Positions 1-6,555 of a stretch of DNA of 8,360 nucleotides are shown here, piece after piece. The position numbers and the translations under genes were made by a program. Under the pieces are notes generated by a model. It saw only the letters and a program-made list of their open reading frames with translations, was not told the DNA's origin and made no database searches. The DNA lies in assembly GCA_945907225.1 (NCBI GenBank), contig CAMDSN010000063.1:1-8360 (forward strand). Reading direction: 5' to 3'. The stretch's first letter is position 1; the number at the start of each line of letters is the position of its first letter. The DNA comes from Flavobacterium psychrophilum (lineage in GTDB: Bacteria; Bacteroidota; Bacteroidia; Flavobacteriales; Flavobacteriaceae).

Positions 1-5
1 TTTTG

Positions 6-91
6 TACTCAGAGCGGGACTTGAACCCGCACGAACATTGCTGTTCACTGGATTTTAAGTCCAGCGTGTCTACCAATTTCACCATCCGAGC
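6..91 (-). tRNA. tRNA-Leu, anticodon TAA
   Basis: Read on the minus strand this folds as a complete class II tRNA of 86 nt. The acceptor arms are GCTCGGA and TCTGAGT with discriminator A. The anticodon stem CTGGA/TCCAG closes the 7-nt loop CTTAAAA, putting anticodon TAA at 55-57, which reads UUA/UUG leucine codons. A long variable arm (GAACA/TGTTC around GCAA) and a GCGGG/CCCGC T stem confirm the leucine type. The 3' CCA is not encoded: the next bases are CAAAA, so a CCA-adding enzyme must complete it. It lies 11 nt downstream of the tRNA-Gly gene and is probably cotranscribed with it. The fold was made by eye. Confidence 0.97.
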
Positions 92-102
92 AGAATAGTA
101 TT

Positions 103-178
103 TGGAGCGAAAAACGGGGCTCGAACCCGCGACCTCGACCTTGGCAAGGTCGCGCTCTACCAACTGAGCTATTTTCGC
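103..178 (-). tRNA. tRNA-Gly, anticodon GCC, CCA encoded
   Basis: Minus-strand tRNA of 73 nt plus an encoded 3' CCA (103-105). The acceptor stem GCGAAAA/TTTTCGC pairs perfectly, with discriminator T. The anticodon stem CGACC/GGTCG encloses TTGCCAA, giving anticodon GCC at 143-145 for GGC/GGU glycine codons. The D arm (AGCTCAGTTGGTAGAGC) and the T loop (TTCGAGC) are standard. It is the promoter-proximal member of a two-tRNA unit with tRNA-Leu. The two genes differ in whether CCA is encoded, as is common in this phylum. Confidence 0.98.
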
Positions 179-179
179 A

Positions 180-257
180 TGAACATTACAAATTAGAACA
201 ACATTATATATTTAATAATGCGGTTGCAAATGTAATATTTAAATTGAACATTACAAA
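180..257. repeat. 13-bp direct repeat upstream of the tRNA genes
   Basis: TGAACATTACAAA occurs exactly at 180-192 and again at 245-257, 65 bp apart. The distal copy contains the probable -33 element of the tRNA promoter, and the proximal copy ends 2 bp from the tRNA-Gly 5' end. It could be a small local duplication or paired regulatory sites. In such AT-rich DNA a chance or slippage origin remains possible. Confidence 0.5.
227..257 (-). promoter_or_regulatory. Bacteroidota-type promoter for the tRNA-Gly/Leu unit
   Basis: On the minus strand TTTG (257-254) is separated by 19 nt from TACATTTG (234-227), an exact match to the TAnnTTTG -7 element with a -33 TTG-type element at the usual spacing. 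Transcription would begin near 220, about 40 nt before tRNA-Gly. The -33 element lies inside one copy of a 13-bp direct repeat (245-257) whose other copy abuts the tRNA gene at 180-192. The start point is inferred from the consensus. Confidence 0.65.
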
Positions 258-312
258 CGTTTTTAAAAAAAATAAAGCTCGCAATATCTAACCCATTGAA
301 AGACAAAAACCA

Positions 313-2949
313 CTAGGAATTATTATTTTTAAGTAAGGTTCTTTTCAATTCACTTAATTTCATTAAAGCTTCTATAGGTGTTAATGTATCTATATCTATC
401 GCCAAAAGATCTTCCTTAATTTCCTCTAACAAGGGGTCGTCTAAATTAAATATATTCAACTGCATTTGTTGCTCTAGTGATCCTTTATTATTCTTTTTAT
501 TAGTTGTCCCATTAAGTGACTCATTAGAGTGATTCTTCTCCAATTTTTTCAATAGCTTTTGTGCTTTTTGAATAACAATTTGTGGCATTCCAGCCATTTT
601 TGCAACATGAATCCCAAAACTATGAGCGCTACCACCTGGAACAAGCTTTCTAATAAAAAGGACTGTGTTTTTCAATTCTTTAACCGAAACATTATAATTT
701 TTAATTCTTACTAAAGATTCACTCATTTCATTTAATTCATGATAATGTGTGGCAAACAATGTTTTGGGCTTAGCAGGGTTTTCATGTAAAAACTCAGCAA
801 TTGCCCATGCTATGGAAATCCCATCATAAGTACTCGTTCCCCTTCCAATCTCATCCAACAAAACCAAACTTCGCTCTGATATATTATTCAAAATTGAAGC
901 TGTTTCGTTCATTTCTACCATAAAAGTAGATTCCCCCATTGAAATATTATCACTAGCACCAACACGAGTAAATATTTTATCCACTATACCCATTCTAACT
1001 TTTTCTGCAGGAACAAAAGAACCCATTTGTGCCAACAAAACAATTAAAGCTGTTTGTCTCAAAATTGCGGATTTACCAGACATATTTGGACCCGTTATCA
1101 TAATAATTTGCTGTGTGTCTCTGTCTAATAAAACATCGTTCGGAACATAATCTATGTCTAAAGGAAGCTGTTTTTCAATTACAGGGTGGCGCCCATTGGT
1201 AATTTCCAATTCAAAACTATCATCCAATTCAGGACAAACATAACCGTTGTCAATTGCCAATTGCGCAAATGAAATTAGACAATCCAATTGGCCAATCAAA
1301 CTGGCATTTAATTGAACTTGCTTAATATAGGAAGCAATCCATGTCACTAATTGTTCAAACAAATGACTCTCAATTTGTTGAATTTTTTCTTCAGCGCCAA
1401 GGATCTTAGATTCATATTCTTTTAATTCTTCCGTAATATAACGTTCGGCATTTACAAGAGTTTGCTTTCTGATCCAGTTTTCAGGAACTTTGTCTTTGTG
1501 TGTATTTCTAACTTCAATATAATAGCCAAAAACAGAATTAAAAGAAATCTTCAGAGAGGAAATACCGGTTAATTCAGATTCGCGCTTTTCAATGCCTTCT
1601 AAAAATGCTTTGCCTTTAAAGGCGATATTTCGCAAATCATCTAACTCAGCATTAACGCCACTTGCAATAGCATTCCCTTTCGAAATGGCTACTGGAGCAT
1701 CTAAATTTAGCGTATCCGCTATTTTTTGGCGAAGCAAATCACAAGAATGCAATGTGTCTCCAATTACCCTAACGGCTTCTTGATCACTTTCAAGAGCTAT
1801 TGCCTTAATTGGTATAATTGCGTCTAACGAATCTTTCAAAAACAATACTTCTCTTGGAGATATCTTGCCAGTTGCAACTTTAGAAATCAATCGCTCCAAA
1901 TCGGAAATCTGTTTAATTTGAGTTTGGATTTTTAAAAGAATAGCTGTATTTTCTTTAAAATAAGCAACTACTTGATGCCTACTTCTAATTTTGTGAATGT
2001 CTTTTAAAGGCAAGGCTAACCAGCGTTTGAGTAATCTTGAACCCATTGGCGAAAGGGTTCTATCAATAATATCTAATAACGTAACCGCATTTTGAGAATG
2101 ACTGTAATACAATTCTAAATTTCTAATTGTAAACCGATCCATCCATATATATTCGTCCTCGGCAATTCGTTGAATGTTTGTAATATGATTAATTCGATTG
2201 TGTTGTGTTTCTGACAAATAATATAAAATAGCCCCAGATGCTATTATACCATCTGCTAAATCTTCAATTCCAAAGCCTTTCAAAGAGACAGTTTGAAAAT
2301 GATTATTTAATGATTCTAGAGCAAAATCTTCTTTATAAACCCAGTCTTCAATAAAAAAAACATTAAAATTCTCGCCAAAAACTTCTTTAAACTGATTTCT
2401 ATTACTCTTCTGGATTAAAATTTCACTTGGCCCAAAATTTTGCAATAGTTTATCAATATATTCTTCGTTTCCTTGAGCTGTAAGAAATTCACCTGTAGAA
2501 ACGTCTAGAAAAGAGACCCCTATTAATTTTTTTCCAAAATAAATAGATGCCAAAAAGTTGTTAGATTTAGAATTTAGGACCTCATCATTCATCGAAACTC
2601 CTGGAGTAATCAGCTCGGTCACCCCTCTTTTTACAATGGTTTTGGTAGTTTTAGGATCTTCAAGTTGATCGCAAATTGCAACACGAAGTCCTGCTTTTAC
2701 TAATTTAGGTAAATAAGTATTTAAGGAATGATGCGGGAATCCAGCCAACGCAGTTTCACTTTCAGAACCCGCCCCTCTTTTTGTCAATACAATACCTAAT
2801 ATTTTTGAAGCTCGAATAGCATCCTCGCCAAAAGTTTCATAAAAATCGCCAACTCTAAACAACAAACACGCATCGGGATATTTTCGCTTTATCTCGTTAT
2901 ACTGCTTCATTAAAGGAGTTTCTTTGCCAGGATTTTCTTTGGGTGCCAA
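313..2949 (-). CDS. mutS: DNA mismatch repair protein MutS
   Basis: MutS recognises mispairs and small loops in new DNA and, using ATP, recruits MutL to start repair. The chosen TTG start (2947-2949) gives 878 residues, beginning MAPKENPGKETPLMKQY. The mismatch-wedge motif Phe-Tyr-Glu then falls at 36-38, the same place as Phe36/Glu38 of E. coli MutS. Connector, lever and clamp regions fill the middle. The ATPase domain follows, with Walker A GPNMSGKS (about 620-627), Walker B LVLLDEIGRGT (about 695-705), the ATHYHEL switch and a helix-turn-helix C-terminus ending in a PIEALMKLSELK helix. The frame also opens at an earlier TTG (3010-3012), which would add 21 residues with no family resemblance. 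The first in-frame ATG (2908-2910) would cut into the conserved start. No clear Shine-Dalgarno is visible at either TTG. The gene is intact, stands alone and diverges from the DUF1573 gene. Confidence 0.97.
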   Translation of the reverse strand: MAPKENPGKETPLMKQYNEIKRKYPDACLLFRVGDFYETFGEDAIRASKILGIVLTKRGAGSESETALAGFPHHSLNTYLPKLVKAGLRVAICDQLEDPKTTKTIVKRGVTELITPGVSMNDEVLNSKSNNFLASIYFGKKLIGVSFLDVSTGEFLTAQGNEEYIDKLLQNFGPSEILIQKSNRNQFKEVFGENFNVFFIEDWVYKEDFALESLNNHFQTVSLKGFGIEDLADGIIASGAILYYLSETQHNRINHITNIQRIAEDEYIWMDRFTIRNLELYYSHSQNAVTLLDIIDRTLSPMGSRLLKRWLALPLKDIHKIRSRHQVVAYFKENTAILLKIQTQIKQISDLERLISKVATGKISPREVLFLKDSLDAIIPIKAIALESDQEAVRVIGDTLHSCDLLRQKIADTLNLDAPVAISKGNAIASGVNAELDDLRNIAFKGKAFLEGIEKRESELTGISSLKISFNSVFGYYIEVRNTHKDKVPENWIRKQTLVNAERYITEELKEYESKILGAEEKIQQIESHLFEQLVTWIASYIKQVQLNASLIGQLDCLISFAQLAIDNGYVCPELDDSFELEITNGRHPVIEKQLPLDIDYVPNDVLLDRDTQQIIMITGPNMSGKSAILRQTALIVLLAQMGSFVPAEKVRMGIVDKIFTRVGASDNISMGESTFMVEMNETASILNNISERSLVLLDEIGRGTSTYDGISIAWAIAEFLHENPAKPKTLFATHYHELNEMSESLVRIKNYNVSVKELKNTVLFIRKLVPGGSAHSFGIHVAKMAGMPQIVIQKAQKLLKKLEKNHSNESLNGTTNKKNNKGSLEQQMQLNIFNLDDPLLEEIKEDLLAIDIDTLTPIEALMKLSELKRTLLKNNNS

Positions 2950-3066
2950 TGGTTGTTTAGTTATATTTACTGTTAGCGAATTTAAATATTTTAAAAGGAA
3001 ATAACGATCCAAAAAAAATTAATTTAAACTTAAGACAAAAAAAGAAAACCGCTCTCAATAAATAAA

Positions 3067-3074
3067 TAATTTTG
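3067..3074 (+). promoter_or_regulatory. Probable -7 element for the DUF1573 gene
   Basis: TAATTTTG matches the Bacteroidota TAnnTTTG -7 element exactly and lies 25 bp before the ATG, implying a short leader. No TTG-type -33 element is visible at the expected distance, so the call rests on one element only. The AT-rich TTTAAAA just before the ATG fits ribosome binding without a Shine-Dalgarno. Confidence 0.45.
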
Positions 3075-3099
3075 ACTTCGAAATTTAAATAATTTAAAA

Positions 3100-3591
3100 A
3101 TGAAAAAAATCATCTTATTAGCTGCAATTGCTATTTTTGGAGTTGCAACGAGCACAGCACAAACGAAAAAAGCAGTAGTTAAAAAAGAAACTCCTGTGAA
3201 GAAAGTTGAAACCGTAAAATCTGAAAGTAAAAAAGTAGAAGGAGCTGGCATGCTTTTCGAAAATGAAACTATTGATTACGGTAAAATAGCTCACAATTCT
3301 GACGGGAAAAGAGAATTTGTATTTGTAAATAATGGCACAAAACCATTAACTATTGAGAGTACACAAGGATCATGTGGATGTACCGTTCCTTCAAAACCAG
3401 AAGGTCCTATTGCACCGGGTGCTAAAGGTGTTATTGGGGTTAAATATGCTACTGACAGAGTTGGGCCATTTACTAAAACAATCACCATCAAATCAAATGC
3501 TGCAGGAGGAAATGAAACCAAAATAGTAACTATAAAAGGTGAAGTATTGCCTGATGCTACTAAAGAAGGGTCAAATCCTACTAAAAGCTAA
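3100..3591 (+). CDS. Secreted DUF1573 family protein
   Basis: A 163-residue exported protein. Residues 1-20 form a signal peptide (MKK, hydrophobic core, then STA with likely cleavage before Gln21); there is no lipobox cysteine. A lysine-rich, low-complexity linker (about 23-47) precedes a DUF1573 domain (about 50-150). That domain carries the typical phrases NETIDYGKI, FVFVNNGTKPL, the hallmark SCGCTVP (91-97, Cys92 and Cys94), IAPGAKGVI and TITIKSNA. The family is predicted to form an immunoglobulin-like beta sandwich and is abundant in Bacteroidota envelopes, but its role is not established. The gene has its own -7 element and a strong terminator, so it is probably monocistronic. It diverges from mutS with no evident functional link. 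Family assignment is confident; function is unknown. Confidence 0.93.
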   Translation: MKKIILLAAIAIFGVATSTAQTKKAVVKKETPVKKVETVKSESKKVEGAGMLFENETIDYGKIAHNSDGKREFVFVNNGTKPLTIESTQGSCGCTVPSKPEGPIAPGAKGVIGVKYATDRVGPFTKTITIKSNAAGGNETKIVTIKGEVLPDATKEGSNPTKS

Positions 3592-3617
3592 ATTATAAGT
3601 TTAATTATAATTCAATT

Positions 3618-3647
3618 AAATCTCGATTTATGTCGGGATTTTTTTTT
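3618..3647 (+). terminator. Rho-independent terminator after the DUF1573 gene
   Basis: AAATCTCGA (3618-3626) pairs over 9 bp, with one G-T pair, with TCGGGATTT (3633-3641) across a 6-nt loop. It is followed by a run of T to 3647. It starts 26 bp after the DUF1573 stop and ends just before the next gene's -7 element, so it separates the two transcripts. Confidence 0.85.
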
Positions 3648-3650
3648 GAA

Positions 3651-3658
3651 TATCTTTG
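3651..3658 (+). promoter_or_regulatory. Probable -7 element for the RNA methyltransferase gene
   Basis: TATCTTTG matches TAnnTTTG exactly. It begins 3 bp after the preceding terminator's T run and 44 bp before the ATG. The -33 region would overlap the terminator stem and shows no TTG, so the match is partial. Confidence 0.5.
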
Positions 3659-3694
3659 CCAAAACTCTCAAACTAGGAGTTTCAAATAAAAAGA

Positions 3695-4225
3695 ATGCGA
3701 AAGTTAGAAAACAGTGAGTTAGAGAGAAAATCTGTCGAAGATTTTAAAGAAGCAAAGAAAACACCATTAATTATCATCCTAGATGATATAAGGAGTTTAC
3801 ACAACATAGGTTCTGTGTTTAGAACTGCAGATGCATTTATAATTGAAAAGATATACTTGTGTGGCATTACAGCAGTACCGCCAAATAAAGAAATACACAA
3901 AACAGCGTTGGGAGCTACAGAAACTGTAAATTGGGAATATAAAAAAGAAGTTTTAGATGTGATTGTATCCTTAAAAAAAGAAGGCACTGTTGTTTATGCG
4001 ATAGAACAAGTTGAAAATGCAGTATATCTCCAAGATTTTAAAGTTGAAAATAATAAAAAAGTAGCTCTTGTTTTTGGTAATGAAGTTTTTGGAGTCTCCC
4101 AAAAAGCTATAGCGCTATGTAATGGCACAATTGAAATACCCCAACTTGGAACAAAACATTCCTTAAACATATCGGTAAGTGTAGGTATTGTAGTTTGGGA
4201 TTTATTTCGAAAAATGACTTTCTAA
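3695..4225 (+). CDS. SpoU/TrmH-family RNA 2'-O-methyltransferase
   Basis: A 176-residue protein of the SPOUT superfamily, which transfers a methyl group from S-adenosylmethionine to a ribose 2'-OH in tRNA or rRNA. All three family motifs are visible. Motif 1 is NIGSVFRTADAF (37-48), with the catalytic-type Arg43. Motif 2 is LVFGNEVFGVS (125-135), with Glu130. Motif 3 is IPQLGTKHSLNISVSVGI (148-165), which forms part of the trefoil knot binding the cofactor. The protein is little more than the catalytic core: it lacks the N-terminal L30e-like substrate domain of the rRNA-type enzymes and is shorter than typical TrmH. It may act on tRNA, but the substrate cannot be told from sequence. It has its own -7 element, and its stop overlaps that of the convergent folK-dNK gene by 4 bp. 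Confidence 0.93.
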   Translation: MRKLENSELERKSVEDFKEAKKTPLIIILDDIRSLHNIGSVFRTADAFIIEKIYLCGITAVPPNKEIHKTALGATETVNWEYKKEVLDVIVSLKKEGTVVYAIEQVENAVYLQDFKVENNKKVALVFGNEVFGVSQKAIALCNGTIEIPQLGTKHSLNISVSVGIVVWDLFRKMTF

Positions 4226-5358
4226 CTTGAAAATTTTTTTTGAATTTCTTCTAGAATAAAAATATAATCTCTTTGATTATTTTGAAAATCTCTGTTGGTT
4301 ACATCAATTATTAGCACGTTTAAATCTTTCTGAGATTTAATATAATCAAGATAGCCGCTGTTAATTTTTTCTAGATAATCGGCTGGAATTTCCTGTTCAT
4401 AATCCCTTCCCCTTTCTTTAATATTTTCGAGAAGTCGGGCTGTACTTTGATAAAGATAAATATACAAATCGGGCTTAGGCATTTCTTTATACACAATATC
4501 AAACATGGTTTTATATAGGCGAAACTCGTCTTCGGCAAGCGTTACCTTAGCAAAAATAAGGGACTTGAAAATGTGATAATCAGCAACAACAAAGTCCTTA
4601 AATAAATCAAATTGAGCTAAATCATCTGTAGTCTGTTGGTATCTATCTGCTAAAAAAGACATTTCTAAAGGAAATGCATATCGGTTTTGGTCTTCATAAA
4701 ATTTTGGTAAAAACGGATTATCTGCGAAACGTTCCAAAACTGATTTTGCATTAAAATCTTCTGCCAATTTAGTTGTTAAGGTTGTCTTTCCTGCACCAAT
4801 ATTTCCTTCTATCGCAATATAATTGAATGAATCCAATTGAAATTTTGAAATTGGTAATATTAAATTATCAACAAGTTTACAATTACTTTTGTCTTCTGAA
4901 AGCAGCAGTAATTCGTGTAGGTATTTTTGTAAAATAGGATGTCTCCAATCTAATTGTAAGTCTTGCATTGGCAACAAAACAAATAAGCGATTTTGCATTT
5001 CGGGATGGGGCACTTGCAGTTTTTCAGTAGCAATGATATCTTCATCAAATGCAATCACATCAATATCAATAGGGCGCGCTTGATAACCATCTCCATCTTC
5101 ACGAACTCTCCCTAGGGCTTCTTCTAGCAAAATACATTCTTCTAAAATTTTATGAGCTGATTTATATGTATTCAAAATTACAGCACAATTATAGAATTTT
5201 TCGCTTTCAAAACCCCAAGATGGTGTTTCATATAGCTTTGAAATCCTGACGACAGTTCCTATTTCTTTGTGTAAATTATCTATACAAAGGACTATGTTTT
5301 CATAGCGATTGCCCTGATTACTTCCTATAGATAAAATGACTTGGTGTTGCTTTTTCAT
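4222..5358 (-). CDS. folK: Bifunctional HPPK (FolK) and deoxynucleoside kinase fusion
   Basis: A 378-residue fusion of two kinases. The N-terminal part (about 1-150) is 6-hydroxymethyl-7,8-dihydropterin pyrophosphokinase of folate synthesis. It shows SIGSNQGNR (10-18), ETPSWGF (44-50), RPIDID with the metal-binding Asp98 and Asp100, and VPHPEMQNR (116-124). After a linker, a complete deoxynucleoside kinase (about 178-378) follows. It has P-loop GNIGAGKTT (185-193), ERFADNPFL (209-217), DRYQQ (238-242) and an arginine-rich lid KERGRDYE (314-321). It would phosphorylate salvaged deoxynucleosides; the ERF...NP form resembles deoxyadenosine-type kinases, but specificity is inferred. The ATG at 5356-5358 is preferred over an in-frame TTG nine bases upstream because the conserved HPPK start follows it directly. 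The same fusion occurs in other Flavobacteriaceae, so it is not an assembly artefact. No exact TAnnTTTG was found upstream. Confidence 0.95.
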   Translation of the reverse strand: MKKQHQVILSIGSNQGNRYENIVLCIDNLHKEIGTVVRISKLYETPSWGFESEKFYNCAVILNTYKSAHKILEECILLEEALGRVREDGDGYQARPIDIDVIAFDEDIIATEKLQVPHPEMQNRLFVLLPMQDLQLDWRHPILQKYLHELLLLSEDKSNCKLVDNLILPISKFQLDSFNYIAIEGNIGAGKTTLTTKLAEDFNAKSVLERFADNPFLPKFYEDQNRYAFPLEMSFLADRYQQTTDDLAQFDLFKDFVVADYHIFKSLIFAKVTLAEDEFRLYKTMFDIVYKEMPKPDLYIYLYQSTARLLENIKERGRDYEQEIPADYLEKINSGYLDYIKSQKDLNVLIIDVTNRDFQNNQRDYIFILEEIQKKFSS

Positions 5359-5723
5359 GGAATACAAATTAACTAAAAAATAATGGCATAAAACAAAAAC
5401 CTGCTAATTACAATTATTCAGCATTTACTGGTTAAAGCAGAAAAAAATAAATGGAAGTATGAAAATTAGCAGCAATTTCAATAAATAACATTTAGTTATA
5501 AATCTACTTTTATTAAATTAACCCGTTGGGTGTAATTATTTTTTATGGCTAATATTATATTGATTGTCACATTGAGCCTGTCGAAATGTATCTTTTTAAA
5601 TGTCTTCGATACTTCCTTTGTCAGTACAGGCGTTGCTCAGACTGACATTTGGGTTCTAATTGACCTTAAATTTAAATCAAAAAAGATATTATTAATTGCT
5701 TTTGGTTAATTACACCCAACGGG
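5359..5723. other. Intergenic gap between the folK fusion and DUF2797 genes
   Basis: This 365-bp gap has no convincing coding frame. Its first part (5359-5517) is plain AT-rich DNA presumably holding the folK-dNK promoter, though no exact TAnnTTTG is present on the minus strand. A 9-bp inverted pair (5401-5409 and 5464-5472) is probably chance. The rest is occupied by the nested inverted-repeat element described separately. Confidence 0.7.
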
Positions 5724-5727
5724 TTAA
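5518..5727. repeat. 210-bp MITE-like element with 21-bp perfect terminal inverted repeats
   Basis: The left arm (5518-5538, starting TTAACCCGTTGGG) and the right arm (5707-5727, ending CCCAACGGGTTAA) are exact reverse complements over 21 bp, enclosing 168 bp without a coding frame. The outermost four bases at both ends are TTAA, which is self-complementary, so they may be either part of the arms or a duplicated target site. Each arm also holds a small ACCC-GTT-GGGT palindrome. An imperfect palindrome (5565-5647) lies inside. The right arm supplies the TAA stop of the DUF2797 gene. The layout resembles a non-autonomous transposable element, but no transposase is present. The repeat itself is certain; its mobility is inferred. 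Confidence 0.85.
5565..5647. repeat. Inner REP-like palindrome
   Basis: TGTCACATTGAGC (5565-5577) pairs with GCTCAGACTGACA (5635-5647) with two mismatches and one G-T pair. Inside, GTATC (5588-5592) can pair with GATAC (5608-5612), or TCGAA (5581-5585) with TTCGA (5605-5609). From memory, the phrase ATTGAGCCTGTCGAAATG resembles dispersed intergenic palindromes common in flavobacterial genomes, often seen as CTTCGAC-AGGCTCA. A genome-wide copy count would settle this. Confidence 0.6.
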
Positions 5728-6518
5728 ATTATTATGTTTACAACATATCCTTCAAAAGTACGCACATTAAAAACAGTTCCGTCTTCAAATATCAAATATT
5801 GCCCTTTAATTCCGGTTAGTCTACCCGAAAAATTTGGGGTTTTATCCAAGTTTAAACTGGTTACTTTAGTTGGATATTCTAGAACAGGGTAATGTAACTC
5901 AAATACATTTTCCTCAATAGGGTTATAAAACTCCTGAACTTCTTTTGGAATTAAATATTTTAATGACGCTTTTTCAGAAAAGAGATTGACATCAGGAACG
6001 TCATTCTTCAACATTTTTTGCCAATTGGTTTTGTCAGCATACTGATTTTTTAAAGCCACTTCGGTTATCCCAGCCAAATACCTATTTGGCACTTCAACAA
6101 TTGGGATGGCTTTAATAGCTCCTTGGTCTATCCAACGGGTAGGCACTTGTGTCCCTTTTGTAACGCCTACCTTTACCTCACTTGATAAAGCTAAATAAAC
6201 AATATGCGGCTGTAATTGTGCTCTTTTTTCATACTCTAAATCGCGGTCTTCAATATTTAAATGTGCCTTACTTAACTCGGGTTTCATAATCCAATCGCCC
6301 ACAGAAGGGGAACTCATAAAACAATCATAGCAATGCCCTTGTCGAAAGATTTTTTTCTTTTTATTGCAATTAAGACATTTATAACCTATAAAATTAATTT
6401 CAATTAACTTGCCTAATAACTGATTTACACTCAAAAAATTTGTTTCAAAAACCAAATAATATTGAATTGGATTTGAATATTCAGTTTGCATTTTGGTTAA
6501 TACTCCTTCGTAAGTCAT
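5724..6518 (-). CDS. DUF2797 family protein with zinc ribbon
   Basis: A 264-residue cytoplasmic protein with no signal peptide or membrane segment. Four cysteines in two pairs (Cys48-x2-Cys51 and Cys63-x2-Cys66) form a probable zinc ribbon. Next comes the block typical of DUF2797: HIVYLAL (105-111), KVGVTKGTQVPTRWIDQGA (116-134) and TEVALKNQY (152-160). The order Tyr..., KVGVT, Arg128, Glu153 recalls the GIY-YIG nuclease fold, but this is inference. The C-terminus (about 232-262) has a conserved GRLTGIKGQYLIFEDG stretch. The role of the family is not established; nucleic-acid binding is plausible from the zinc ribbon. The ATG at 6516-6518 gives the family's usual MxYEGVLxKM start. Its stop codon and the 3' flank lie in the inverted-repeat arm, so its mRNA would carry that hairpin downstream. 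It runs divergently from the GH3 gene. Confidence 0.9.
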   Translation of the reverse strand: MTYEGVLTKMQTEYSNPIQYYLVFETNFLSVNQLLGKLIEINFIGYKCLNCNKKKKIFRQGHCYDCFMSSPSVGDWIMKPELSKAHLNIEDRDLEYEKRAQLQPHIVYLALSSEVKVGVTKGTQVPTRWIDQGAIKAIPIVEVPNRYLAGITEVALKNQYADKTNWQKMLKNDVPDVNLFSEKASLKYLIPKEVQEFYNPIEENVFELHYPVLEYPTKVTSLNLDKTPNFSGRLTGIKGQYLIFEDGTVFNVRTFEGYVVNIII

Positions 6519-6524
6519 TGGGGA

Positions 6525-6548
6525 AAAGTTTCAGAATTAAAGTTTCAG
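6525..6548 (+). repeat. 10-bp tandem repeat in the GH3/DUF2797 promoter region
   Basis: AAAGTTTCAG occurs at 6525-6534 and at 6539-6548, 14 bp apart, immediately upstream of the probable -7 elements of the GH3 gene and just before the DUF2797 start on the other strand. It could be an operator pair or a small duplication. Confidence 0.4.
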
Positions 6549-6555
6549 GTTAAAG

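Noticed and set aside
258..312. Rho-independent terminator after mutS
   Set aside because: There is a run of T on the minus strand, but no GC-containing stem precedes it.
1592..1783. Open frame on the plus strand inside mutS
   Set aside because: It is antisense to conserved MutS codons, has no recognisable domain and no start signals.
3030..3251. Minus-strand open frame across the start of the DUF1573 gene
   Set aside because: It is the complement of the signal peptide and lysine-rich linker of the DUF1573 protein; the plus-strand frame has a clear family match.
3291..3521. Minus-strand open frame inside the DUF1573 gene
   Set aside because: Antisense shadow of the conserved DUF1573 domain, with no signals of its own.
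3682..3987. Minus-strand open frame opposite the RNA methyltransferase
   Set aside because: The plus strand carries all SPOUT motifs; the antisense frame has no family features.
4889..5083. Plus-strand open frame opposite the HPPK domain
   Set aside because: Antisense to conserved HPPK residues; the cysteine- and serine-rich translation is typical of a shadow frame.
4222..5358. HPPK-kinase fusion as a frameshift or assembly join
   Set aside because: Both domains are complete with a sensible linker, and the same fusion is known in related bacteria.
5401..5472. 9-bp inverted pair CTGCTAATT / AATTAGCAG
   Set aside because: Short, widely spaced, with no T run or other context; likely chance in AT-rich DNA.
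5518..5727. CRISPR array or attachment site
   Set aside because: There are only two arms, inverted rather than direct, with no spacers and no cas or integrase genes.
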